Positions 9,326-17,618 of a stretch of 64,000 nt of DNA are shown here, in pieces. The notes under the pieces were generated by a model. It saw only the letters and a list, made by a program, of their open reading frames with translations. It had not been told where the DNA came from and searched no databases. The DNA is from Moritella viscosa. Its GTDB lineage: Bacteria; Pseudomonadota; Gammaproteobacteria; Enterobacterales; Moritellaceae. The stretch is taken from the NCBI GenBank assembly GCA_000953735.1, contig LN554852.1, forward strand, positions 3,855,846 to 3,919,845, read 5' to 3'. Numbering within the stretch: the stretch's first letter is position 1; every line of letters starts with the position of its first letter. A program made the position numbers and the translations under genes.

Positions 9326-10457
9326 GTGCTCCGTGTGCTCCAAACGTCATTACATATTGCAGTGTGAATACGTTATCAGTTTCTTTAACTTGGTTTTCAA
9401 CACGCGAGTATTGGGCACGAACTGTACCAAAATGAGAAGAGTTCCACGCCAACATCGCATCAAACTCACGATCTTTTAGAGAGGTCAAATGTACACGTTC
9501 GCCATGTGCATGCCCGTCATAGCTTTCAGCTTCACCGTAGCGCAGACCTGTCGACCAACTAGGAGTAAAACGATATACACCCGATACGTAATACGCGGCT
9601 AGATTATCTGGTGCATTCTTTTCATCTTTGTATTTACTATCCAGAATATCGTCTAACAACATGTATTCAGCTGATAGTGTTAAGTTACGATATTTATAGT
9701 TGCCATTGGGCGCCCATTTCCACACAAAGTCAGCGCCGTATAGATTTGCTCCCGTCACAGCTGATGCATGGCTGTGGTCGTGATCATGATCGGAATCCGT
9801 ACTGTGGTCATGCTCTTCAAAACTTTTCGTTTTACCGTTATCATTACGCAGATAACTCAAACCAAACTGCCAGCTAGACGACGTAGAAAAATCATCTCCC
9901 AGTTTTAATGTCGTGGTATAAATCCCCACTTCAGCACCATCTTCCACAGCAGACATCTTACTGCCACTCAATGCCTCGACGCTCAATTTCACATACATAT
10001 CCGTAGGTAGAACTAAGTTTGCACGTAAACCATCATCATAATAATGAGAACCTAAAAAAGTACGGTAAGCGATTGGACGCTCAACAAAACTGTCCGTGTG
10101 TACATGTTGGTTGTTCAAATAACCAAAGTCAGACAAGAATCGTCCAACTCGAATATTAAGTCCATAAGGCATTGCCAATGTTTCAACAAACGCCTCTTCT
10201 AAAAGAAGCTCAGTTTCATCGCCATGCGCCTCTAGCACCGTCGTTAATACGCCATGAAACTTGTCATCAATATTAGCGGACATACTAATTTCAGTGTGGC
10301 CGAGTCCAAAACCTTCTCCACGCTCTGAGTTATTACGCTCACCATTTTGGTAATAACCATCGAGTACTACGCCAATTTGTGGATTTGATAACGTATTAGC
10401 AAAAGCAGGCGATACCAAAATGCTGCCAATCGCGAGGGAAACCAATTTCTTTTTCAC
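9315..10457 (-). CDS. Histidine-rich outer-membrane beta-barrel protein, probable zinc porin
   Basis: 380 residues with a signal peptide (cut after about residue 20, SPAFA), alternating beta-strand patterns and a C-terminal phenylalanine as required for barrel insertion. A loop near residues 213-232 carries six histidines among aspartates, and a second patch reads DGHAHGERVH. The protein has no TonB-box or plug region, so it looks like a passive barrel rather than a TonB-dependent receptor. Together with the downstream binding protein and permease and the palindromes in front of the gene, the likely role is zinc capture at the outer membrane. The start is a GTG with AAGGA upstream. Exact family unknown to me. 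Confidence 0.78.
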   Translation of the reverse strand: MKKKLVSLAIGSILVSPAFANTLSNPQIGVVLDGYYQNGERNNSERGEGFGLGHTEISMSANIDDKFHGVLTTVLEAHGDETELLLEEAFVETLAMPYGLNIRVGRFLSDFGYLNNQHVHTDSFVERPIAYRTFLGSHYYDDGLRANLVLPTDMYVKLSVEALSGSKMSAVEDGAEVGIYTTTLKLGDDFSTSSSWQFGLSYLRNDNGKTKSFEEHDHSTDSDHDHDHSHASAVTGANLYGADFVWKWAPNGNYKYRNLTLSAEYMLLDDILDSKYKDEKNAPDNLAAYYVSGVYRFTPSWSTGLRYGEAESYDGHAHGERVHLTSLKDREFDAMLAWNSSHFGTVRAQYSRVENQVKETDNVFTLQYVMTFGAHGAHAF

Positions 10458-10473
10458 AACTATTTTCCTTAAT

Positions 10474-10514
10474 TGTTATAATATAACACCAATATTGTTA
10501 TGTTATAACATAAC
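10474..10514 (-). promoter_or_regulatory. Two Zur-box-like palindromes
   Basis: TGTTATAATATAACA (10474-10488) matches the core of the known gammaproteobacterial Zur operator (ATGTTATA-W-TATAACAT). The perfect 18-bp palindrome GTTATGTTATAACATAAC (10497-10514) lies nine bases away. The pair lies 17 to 57 bp in front of the outer-membrane protein start, where binding would block transcription of the operon. The divergent yfbR starts 135 bp away on the other side. Confidence 0.85.
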
Positions 10515-10649
10515 CTCAAAGATGCAAAGCAAGAAATCTAACTATTTGTAATTTTGAGAGTATGCAAAGAAGTGCTACAGTAATGAAACCGATGACTTAC
10601 GTGCTTTTAGCCTGTATTTTCATTAGCTACTTTTGATTTGGAGAAGAGC

Positions 10650-11228
10650 ATGAGCCATTTTTTTGCCCACCTTGCCCGCATGAAGTTAATTTATCGTTGG
10701 CCACTAATGCGAAATGTCACCAATGAAAATATTGCCGAGCACAGTTTACAGGTTGCGATGGTTGCCCATGCACTGGCACTGATCGGGAATACTTATTACG
10801 ACAAAAACTATGATCCTGACAAAGCAGCCTCAATGGCATTGTTTCACGACACAACAGAAGTGTTAACGGGCGACTTACCAACACCTGTGAAATATTACAA
10901 TAAAGCCATTATTCGTGAATATAACAAGATTGAATTAGCTGCTGAAAAAACCTTACTCGATATGTTACCAACAGAACTACGTGACGCGTATAAGCCATTA
11001 TTATCAACACCTGATCTTGATCCTATTTATAAAAAATTAGTCAAAGATGCGGATATTCTCTGTGCTTATATGAAGTGTATTGAAGAGGAAAGCTGCGGAA
11101 ATCATGAGTTTTCGAAAGCCAAATTACGCTGTAAAAATGCATTAGACGAGCGCATTACAGATGAAATCCGTTATTTCCTTGATGTGTTTTTACCAAGTAT
11201 CGGTCAACCTTTTGATGATATGAACTAA
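10650..11228 (+). CDS. yfbR: 5'-deoxynucleotidase YfbR
   Basis: A 192-residue HD-domain enzyme that removes phosphate from deoxyribonucleoside 5'-monophosphates, part of dNTP pool control. The protein matches E. coli YfbR along its length, including RWPLMRNV, NIAEHSLQVAMVAHAL, the FHDTTEVLTGDLPTPVKY region with its HD pair, and DADILCAYMKC. I start at the ATG at 10650, with GGAG seven bases ahead, rather than a TTG at 10638. It is a single gene, convergent with the DUF4344 gene. Confidence 0.94.
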   Translation: MSHFFAHLARMKLIYRWPLMRNVTNENIAEHSLQVAMVAHALALIGNTYYDKNYDPDKAASMALFHDTTEVLTGDLPTPVKYYNKAIIREYNKIELAAEKTLLDMLPTELRDAYKPLLSTPDLDPIYKKLVKDADILCAYMKCIEEESCGNHEFSKAKLRCKNALDERITDEIRYFLDVFLPSIGQPFDDMN

Positions 11229-11253
11229 ACTGGTACGCGAAAAACACCTTACA

Positions 11254-12063
11254 TTAATTAACTGGCGTAGTAGCATCAACTTCAGACGACATGTAAGCAT
11301 CTAAGAGTGTTAGCCAGTTATTTTTCATACGTTCATAATCACCAATGCACAGTTCACCGCGTTCATCAGAAAATCCGGTCTCTTCTAACAAGTAGGCGTA
11401 TTGAGTATCATCACTGCCATAAACATAGCAAAGTGTGGCATAGTAACGCTGTAAATCAAGGCTATGTTCATCCCAAAAATCCGCGTCTTCAAATTCAGTT
11501 ATCTCATCGCCTTCCAGATAAAACAGGTCAGCTGCGCTAATTGCTATTTCAGCCCCATTTTCAAAATATTCAATCGACAATACAGCAGCTAAATTATCTG
11601 CAGCGTCTTCTTCTCTACCCACAACTGGCAATTCATACGTTGCAATCAAGGCATGTGCGAGTTCGTGGAATAACGTATGTATCAACACATCCATCACCGC
11701 CTGATCCAGATTGACTGGATTAACGTTGTCTTGATTATAACCCACGTAATTAACGGCATTAAAGCGCTGTTCGACTTCATCTAAAAAAGTATAAGGTATT
11801 AGAATATCATTGCGGGCAGGATCATATAACGGGCCGTCATTAGCACCAAAGACGATAGTTAGTGGTTGAAGAAAAGTAAATTCTTCATTCATCAAGATAA
11901 TTGCGTCTTGAATACTGCTTTCTAACTGCAATTTTTTAGCAACGGGCTGTAACTTAATATCATTCGTCTGCTGATAACGCACGATGACATTATCAGCAGC
12001 GATACTCATACTAGCGAAAAAGAAGGTTACGGCGAATAACCACCCACGTTGATAATATCTCAT
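11254..12063 (-). CDS. DUF4344-type secreted metallopeptidase
   Basis: 269 residues with an N-terminal signal peptide (RGWLFAVTFFFASMSIAA) and an HExxH zincin motif in HTLFHELAHALI, followed by VGREEDAADNL, whose acidic residues may supply the third ligand. This arrangement is that of the DUF4344 putative metallopeptidases. The substrate is unknown. The ATG at 12063 has AGGAAAGG just upstream and gives the signal peptide, so I prefer it to a GTG 15 codons earlier. It follows the lipoprotein gene by 61 bp on the same strand, so the two are probably transcribed together and may act together in the cell envelope. Confidence 0.75.
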   Translation of the reverse strand: MRYYQRGWLFAVTFFFASMSIAADNVIVRYQQTNDIKLQPVAKKLQLESSIQDAIILMNEEFTFLQPLTIVFGANDGPLYDPARNDILIPYTFLDEVEQRFNAVNYVGYNQDNVNPVNLDQAVMDVLIHTLFHELAHALIATYELPVVGREEDAADNLAAVLSIEYFENGAEIAISAADLFYLEGDEITEFEDADFWDEHSLDLQRYYATLCYVYGSDDTQYAYLLEETGFSDERGELCIGDYERMKNNWLTLLDAYMSSEVDATTPVN

Positions 12064-12124
12064 CCCTTTCCTACCCGTCGTTATGGCTAGAATACCGTTA
12101 ATTGGCACACCATTAATTAGCTAT

Positions 12125-12763
12125 TTAGTTATTAACTATAGGCGTCCAATTAAATTCAGCATTGTAGCTAGTGCAATCAAATAGATCTGCATCTGCATTA
12201 GCCAAATATACTTGTTTTTTCTCTGAGGTCGGATATTCAAGATAATCTGAGCAGGTCGCACTTTGGCCTGTACCAATCACCACTTTCGCCCCCGCTTTTA
12301 AACTGCATAAGGTGAGTTTATCTAACGGCGACCATTGATAGCATATTTGATAATCACTACGATATTCAGCGATTTGTCCACGTGGACTTTTTAATGCCCA
12401 CCACTCACCAAGTTTACTCGCAGGGTTAGTACTATTCCAAGCACGAAATAGTAAAATTTTAGTGTTCTGTTTAGCAACATAGACTTGCCCCTGACAAAGT
12501 CTACCTTCATCCGGTTCACCAATTGACTGCGCTAATAATTCAGGGGCAGATACAGCGGTGAACTTACGACTAAACTCTACAGGTAATTCCATATCACCAG
12601 CACATTCCTCCGTTGATATTGGCGTTGCTGTTGACGGTAATAGTAATACCGGAACGTCTACATCCGCCGGATCTATTTCTGGTGGTATCGGATCTTTTTT
12701 GACTAACAAAGCACAGCCAGAACAACTTAAAATAAGTATGCCCGTTATTGCATTTTTCAACAT
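12125..12763 (-). CDS. Putative lipoprotein of unknown function
   Basis: A 212-residue protein with a lipoprotein-type signal (ITGILILSCSGC, two possible lipidated cysteines) followed by a proline- and acid-rich linker (KKDPIPPEIDPADVDVPV). The rest is a small globular part with several cysteines (ECAGD, RLCQGQ, QICYQW, TLCSLK, ATCSDY, FDCTSY), suggesting disulfides in the periplasm. I do not recognise the family. It is the first gene of a probable pair with the DUF4344 metallopeptidase, for which it could be a partner or substrate. That link is only positional. Confidence 0.6.
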   Translation of the reverse strand: MLKNAITGILILSCSGCALLVKKDPIPPEIDPADVDVPVLLLPSTATPISTEECAGDMELPVEFSRKFTAVSAPELLAQSIGEPDEGRLCQGQVYVAKQNTKILLFRAWNSTNPASKLGEWWALKSPRGQIAEYRSDYQICYQWSPLDKLTLCSLKAGAKVVIGTGQSATCSDYLEYPTSEKKQVYLANADADLFDCTSYNAEFNWTPIVNN

Positions 12764-12820
12764 AAACTCTCCTTAGCCTAATGTTCTATTATGGGCCTAC
12801 ATCATAAACAGTTAAAATAA

Positions 12821-14167
12821 TTAAAATAGAAAATGTGAACCCTGCCCATCTTGGAGTAAATTAGCTATAAATACAACACCTTGCTGAAAACGTTGTTCGT
12901 CATCTATCGCCATTAAAGATAAGCGAATATGGTTGCTTTTATCACTCTGTTGCGAGAAGTAACCACCACTACTCACTAGTAATTTTTGGTTTTTAGCTTC
13001 CATCACAAAATGCTCTTGTCGCCAATGCTCCGGTAATGCCACCCAAATATGGTAACTTGTCGGCTGGCTAGAGCAAGATAAGAACCCCAGTTTATCTGTC
13101 ACAAACTGTTGTCGCTGCGCGGCCAATAATTTTTGTTGATGCGCCATAATAAAAGCCTCACCAGAGTTAATTAATTGTGCAGCTACAGCAAAATTAAGTG
13201 GTGACGCCAGCCAGATAGAAGTACGGATGCATGCGCCTATTTTACGAATTTCACTTTTAGGCGCTTTAATAAATGCACAACGTAACGCAGGACTTATCGC
13301 CTTCGACAAACTGGTAATATGAAAGCTTTTTTCGGGTATATAATTTGTGATTGCCGGGATCGGCATTGGGTTTAAGAAACCATAAATATCATCTTCTAAT
13401 AACCAGATATTCCCTTCTTCAATCACTTTCGCAATGGTTTCTCTACGCGCTTGTGGCATAGTCACACCCGTTGGGTTTTGGTGTGAGGGTACAATGACAA
13501 CCAATTTCGGATTATCGTTAAGAATAGCGTCTTTAAGTGCAACCGGACACATCCCTTCATTATCCATTGCAACATCAACAACGCGGCGACCCAATAAATT
13601 GGCGATAGAAAGAATACCAGGATAAGTAAATGCTTCAACGGCAATGCAATCACCAGGATTAGTATAGGTCTGGATCAGTATTTCCAGTGCATTCTGCGCA
13701 CCACTGGCAAGAAGTATTTCGCCAGGATCAGAAACGGATAAACCAAATTCCGCCGCCCATTTAACACCCGCTTCTCGGTGAGATAAATGCCCTGAGTGTT
13801 CAATATAACCCAAAAGCTCACTCGGCAATGCCGCATACGTTTGTTGAAATGCAGCCTGTAAGGGTAAAATATTATATTTTAGGCAGGGCTGTAAAATTGA
13901 AAAATTATAATCGGCATCATCGTCAGAGGCTTGGATCACTGTTTCCAATTCAGAATTACCGCAAACAAACGTGCCTCGCCCAACAAAGGATTCAACCTTG
14001 TTTTTTTCAACTAATAACTTATACGCCTTGGACACAGTTGTCGGCGTTGTCTCAAGCTCATCGGCTAACACCCGGTGTGGCGGTAGTTTAGTATTAGGTT
14101 GATATACACCAGTATTAATTCTAGTTTCAATTGTTTCGGCAATTTGTCGAAACTTAATATCACTCAT
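12821..14167 (-). CDS. MocR-type GntR regulator with aminotransferase domain
   Basis: 448 residues with two parts: a GntR winged-helix DNA-binding domain (about residues 4-72; LPPHRVLADELETTPTTVSK is the recognition region) and a fold-type I PLP aminotransferase-like domain. In the latter the PLP lysine is in SLSKAISPALR, and SHQNPTG is the usual substrate/PLP loop. MocR proteins sense amino acids or vitamin B6 through this domain. The ATG at 14167 has AGAGG seven bases upstream. It diverges from a dehydrogenase and a TauE/SafE permease, its most likely targets. PdxR, GabR and TauR are relatives; the effector cannot be named. Confidence 0.9.
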   Translation of the reverse strand: MSDIKFRQIAETIETRINTGVYQPNTKLPPHRVLADELETTPTTVSKAYKLLVEKNKVESFVGRGTFVCGNSELETVIQASDDDADYNFSILQPCLKYNILPLQAAFQQTYAALPSELLGYIEHSGHLSHREAGVKWAAEFGLSVSDPGEILLASGAQNALEILIQTYTNPGDCIAVEAFTYPGILSIANLLGRRVVDVAMDNEGMCPVALKDAILNDNPKLVVIVPSHQNPTGVTMPQARRETIAKVIEEGNIWLLEDDIYGFLNPMPIPAITNYIPEKSFHITSLSKAISPALRCAFIKAPKSEIRKIGACIRTSIWLASPLNFAVAAQLINSGEAFIMAHQQKLLAAQRQQFVTDKLGFLSCSSQPTSYHIWVALPEHWRQEHFVMEAKNQKLLVSSGGYFSQQSDKSNHIRLSLMAIDDEQRFQQGVVFIANLLQDGQGSHFLF

Positions 14168-14268
14168 TAACTTACCTCTAATGAACACAGTAAAAACATA
14201 ACGTTGATAACCCTAGTTTACCTTGCTGAAGTAAAACATACAGCGCTAGAACCATTACATTTGCCTAT

Positions 14269-14360
14269 TTGTACAATTATATTTGTTAATTAATTGTACA
14301 AAACAATTGACTTACCATATGGTGATGCAATAAGTTATAAACATAAATTGACATATGTCA
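14269..14360. promoter_or_regulatory. Palindromes between the MocR regulator and the dehydrogenase gene
   Basis: Two copies of the palindrome TTGTACAA (14269-14276 and 14294-14301) are spaced 25 bp start to start. A 12-bp perfect palindrome TGACATATGTCA (14349-14360) sits just before the dehydrogenase ribosome site. Repeated sites in a divergent gap are typical MocR operators, and the spacing is compatible with a dimer, but binding is inferred. Confidence 0.55.
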
Positions 14361-14381
14361 TTGTGAATTGGAGTGTAAAAT

Positions 14382-15263
14382 ATGAATTCTTTAAACGTTG
14401 CGTTTATAGGCCTTGGCGTCATGGGCTATCCAATGGCGGGTTATTTAAAACGTGTAGGATACCAAACTAAAGTATTTAATCGTACCACAGAAAAAGCAAT
14501 ACAGTGGGTAAAAGACTACCAAGGAGAATTGGCCTCGTCCCCTAAAGAAGCCGCAGAAAGCGCAGATATCGTATTCATTTGTGTTGGTAACGATGACGAT
14601 GTACGCAGTGTGGTATATGGTGAATCAGGCGTATTGGCCAGCCTCAAGCCGGGCGCGATCTTAGTGGATCACACAACGACATCTGCGCAACTTGCCATCG
14701 AGTTAGCCGCTGCATGTGCAAACCATAATGTTGAATTTATGGATGCGCCCGTTTCAGGCGGGCAAGCGGGGGCCGAAAATGGCACGTTAACTGTCATGTG
14801 TGGTAGTAACGCAGATACCTTCACGACAGTTCAACCTGTACTTAACGCTTATGCAAAACAGGCCACGTTACTCGGCGGTCACGGTCAAGGCCAACGTTGT
14901 AAAATGGTAAATCAAATATGTATAGCGGGAATTTTACAAGGGTTAAGTGAAGCATTAGCCTTAGCAGAAAAAGCATCATTAGATGTTGCCCTCGTAGTAG
15001 AGACACTTAAGCATGGCGCAGCAGGCTCATGGCAAATGGAGAACCGAGCAGAAACGATGGCAAACGATCAGTTTGATTTTGGCTTTGCGATAGATCTAAT
15101 GAGAAAAGATCTCGGGATCTGTTTAGAAGAAGCCGAACGCTATCAACTACAATTACCATTGACGAAGCAAGTCGATAGTGATTACGAGTTATTACAGCAA
15201 CACGGACTGGGAAATATGGACACATCAGCACTTATCAAAGCTAACGCGATTAAATCAGCCTAA
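14382..15263 (+). CDS. NAD(P)-dependent beta-hydroxyacid dehydrogenase
   Basis: A 293-residue member of the 3-hydroxyisobutyrate/tartronate-semialdehyde reductase family. It has a Rossmann motif GLGVMGYPMAG (residues about 11-21), the substrate-binding DAPVSGGQAGAENGTL, and the catalytic lysine in GQRCKMVNQI. The exact substrate among hydroxyisobutyrate, tartronate semialdehyde, glycerate or succinic semialdehyde cannot be decided. GGAG lies eight bases before the ATG. The TauE/SafE permease follows by 26 bp in the same direction, and the MocR regulator is divergent, suggesting a small regulated catabolic or detoxification unit. Confidence 0.87.
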   Translation: MNSLNVAFIGLGVMGYPMAGYLKRVGYQTKVFNRTTEKAIQWVKDYQGELASSPKEAAESADIVFICVGNDDDVRSVVYGESGVLASLKPGAILVDHTTTSAQLAIELAAACANHNVEFMDAPVSGGQAGAENGTLTVMCGSNADTFTTVQPVLNAYAKQATLLGGHGQGQRCKMVNQICIAGILQGLSEALALAEKASLDVALVVETLKHGAAGSWQMENRAETMANDQFDFGFAIDLMRKDLGICLEEAERYQLQLPLTKQVDSDYELLQQHGLGNMDTSALIKANAIKSA

Positions 15264-15289
15264 GGATAGCAAGGTAGGAGAATATTAAA

Positions 15290-16072
15290 ATGGAATTTTT
15301 TAGTTCAGACATCACGGTATGGATACTGATTGCGTTAATGGCATCGGCTTTCGCGGCAGGCTTTATTGACAGTATTGCTGGCGGAGGTGGGTTAATACTG
15401 GTGCCCTCTTTCATACTCGCAGGGCTGCCTCCGCAGGTAGCGCTGGGACAAGAAAAGATAGTGAGTACGCTAGGCACCATTGCGGCGATCCGTAACTTTG
15501 TCAAAAACAAAAAGGTCATTTGGACAGCAGTGGCATCAGGGATCCCCGCTGGATTAATTGGTGCTTACGTGGGTGCTGAAGCGATCTTATACTTTGATCC
15601 TGATACTGTCGGTAAAATAATTCTCGGTATGTTACCCATTGGTATCGTGATCTCTTTCATTCCCAAAAAAGAGCATCACCAGACTGATCAAACGATCAAT
15701 GCGAAGATCATTTACTTTGGTGTGCCATTGGCTGTGTTCATCATTGGCTTTTATGATGGATTCTTTGGCCCAGGTACAGGCAGTTTCTTGATATTGGTTT
15801 TGCACTACTTGTTAAAGTTTGACTTAGTTTCGGCTTCTGCAACATCGAAATTATTCAACTTTTCGTCAAATATCGGCGCACTGATTGCATTTATGTTAGC
15901 GGGTAAATTACTTTATATGTTAGCGATCCCTTTAGCCATGATGAACCTAATTGGTAATCACCTAGGTAGTGCATCTGCAATGAAATTGGGGCCCGATTTT
16001 GTACGTAAAACACTATCGGTATCGCTGATGTTACTGATGGCATCATTAGGCTATAAGTTTATTTTAATGTAA
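15290..16072 (+). CDS. TauE/SafE-family membrane transporter
   Basis: A 260-residue membrane protein with about eight hydrophobic segments and the family's GFIDSIAGGGGLILVPSFIL motif near the N-terminus. The second half-repeat reads GFYDGFFGPGTGSF. TauE/SafE (YfcA-like) proteins export organosulfur or organic anions such as sulfite or sulfoacetate, and others take up small anions. It follows the beta-hydroxyacid dehydrogenase, so it may carry that enzyme's substrate or product. That is inference from position. Confidence 0.87.
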   Translation: MEFFSSDITVWILIALMASAFAAGFIDSIAGGGGLILVPSFILAGLPPQVALGQEKIVSTLGTIAAIRNFVKNKKVIWTAVASGIPAGLIGAYVGAEAILYFDPDTVGKIILGMLPIGIVISFIPKKEHHQTDQTINAKIIYFGVPLAVFIIGFYDGFFGPGTGSFLILVLHYLLKFDLVSASATSKLFNFSSNIGALIAFMLAGKLLYMLAIPLAMMNLIGNHLGSASAMKLGPDFVRKTLSVSLMLLMASLGYKFILM

Positions 16073-16240
16073 CGACAATGTCGCATTAACTATTCCAAAA
16101 AATCACCAAGTCATTAACTCACTAGAGTGGTCAAACTTTTCAGAATCGACGCTGAATCTGGTACATGATAAGGTGTCGACTACGCTACATCTTAGTTATG
16201 TTATACTTCCATCAATAGTGATATAACGGTTTAATCTCTA

Positions 16241-16999
16241 ATGCCACACACTGAATTATTTTTTAGCCAACAATTAACGTTTACCTCTCATACCGACTTA
16301 CCAGCCAATATCGATTCAACAATTGAGGCTTACCTATTTAACAGTAACACTATCAGTAGTAAACAAATAACATCATTTGCTGAGCATTATTTGCATCCTC
16401 GTGAATATGAAGTATTTACGAAACGTAAACAGCAACAAGCCCAGAAAGAATACCTTGCAACTCGCATTATCATTAAGACTTATGCCAGCCAATGCTTAGG
16501 TTATGATTTTACTGAGCTTTATGTGTTATTCGACACTGAAAAAAATGACTTAAAGATATACCATAATGAGGACATAATTCCGTTAAAATGTTGTATTTCT
16601 CATTCTCACGGCCAAGTTCTTATTGCCTTAGCACCGACAACACTACAGATTAAACTGGGCGTCGATTTAGAATGGATTTCAACCAAACGTTCTCTCGAAA
16701 GAATCGCAAACCACTATTATCATGCCGAAGAATTGGCGGCTTGTACTGCACAATCCTTAATATTAAAAGCGCAGTCTTTTTATCGTATTTGGACATTAAA
16801 AGAAGCACTAGCGAAAGCAATTAAGCAACCAATAGCGGCACTACTCCGCGACAATGTATTTAACCACTGCGAACAACTACATGTGCGTTCAGGCTGTTAT
16901 GAAGAGTTTGATTTGAGTATTATCAGTGACCTTGTATTCACTGATAATATCAAAATACTAACGGGAGTGTTCGATCAGGATTTTCGTAACGTTAAATAA
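16241..16999 (+). CDS. 4'-phosphopantetheinyl transferase, Sfp type
   Basis: A 252-residue enzyme that transfers phosphopantetheine from CoA to carrier proteins. The magnesium-binding motif GVDLEW (residues 140-145, Asp142 and Glu144) and WTLKEALAKA (184-193, Lys187) are both present, and IISHSHG-type residues precede them. The length fits the two-domain Sfp/PfaE class rather than AcpS. Marine relatives use such an enzyme (PfaE) to activate the polyunsaturated fatty acid synthase; no pfa or NRPS gene is nearby to say which carrier it serves. Its 3' end overlaps the convergent M50-like gene by 25 bp. No strong ribosome site is visible. Confidence 0.85.
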   Translation: MPHTELFFSQQLTFTSHTDLPANIDSTIEAYLFNSNTISSKQITSFAEHYLHPREYEVFTKRKQQQAQKEYLATRIIIKTYASQCLGYDFTELYVLFDTEKNDLKIYHNEDIIPLKCCISHSHGQVLIALAPTTLQIKLGVDLEWISTKRSLERIANHYYHAEELAACTAQSLILKAQSFYRIWTLKEALAKAIKQPIAALLRDNVFNHCEQLHVRSGCYEEFDLSIISDLVFTDNIKILTGVFDQDFRNVK

Positions 17000-17616
17000 A
17001 TAAAATATAAGCTGGCAAGAAACCACAGACCACCCCACATAAAGGTCGCGCCACCAATTTCATTGGCTAACATACGAGCATCAGATAATGAACCACTATG
17101 AATAATGGTATCCTGCCAAATATCTAGAGGAACATAAATCATACTAGCACTAGCAAACACCAATAAAACGGTTTGCTTAATACCTGTGCTAGCGTACTTG
17201 AGTAACGCCAGAATCACAAAAGCAATGACAGCAGCAAAGCCGATAGTATATAAAGTGCCACCAAAGAATACCGCAACCAATAACATGGTAATTGCTAATA
17301 ATGCTAAACTAATATCCGTTGTTTGACGACGTCTACTCGCTGCATAAAATAACAAACCAAAAAGTAACGAGCCTAAATAACCAGCACTAAGAATAATAAA
17401 ACGCGATCCCCCCGCAGAACTAACATGCCCACTCTGATAGGCAGATACGACAAACTCCACGACTTTACCGCCGGTTAACCAAGTAGCAAGCGCATGGCTT
17501 AGCTCATGTAAAAAAACAACCAGTATCTTAAGTGGAGCAATTAACGCGCTTTGCCACATAAAGGCGAGAACGGTAAACACGAGTATAAATAAGATTCGTC
17601 TATTTCTCGCTTTCAT
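16975..17616 (-). CDS. M50-like membrane metallopeptidase
   Basis: 213 residues with about six membrane segments and a zinc-protease HExxH motif inside the second hydrophobic stretch (VVFLHELSHALATWLTGG). This fits the M50B-like family, which is widespread but mostly uncharacterised. The ATG at 17616 is two bases after the msrA stop and AGGGAA precedes it, so the gene is translated from the msrA transcript. No PDZ domain is present, unlike RseP. The 3' end overlaps the convergent phosphopantetheinyl transferase gene by 25 bp. Confidence 0.78.
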   Translation of the reverse strand: MKARNRRILFILVFTVLAFMWQSALIAPLKILVVFLHELSHALATWLTGGKVVEFVVSAYQSGHVSSAGGSRFIILSAGYLGSLLFGLLFYAASRRRQTTDISLALLAITMLLVAVFFGGTLYTIGFAAVIAFVILALLKYASTGIKQTVLLVFASASMIYVPLDIWQDTIIHSGSLSDARMLANEIGGATFMWGGLWFLASLYFIYLTLRKS

Positions 17617-17618
17617 TA

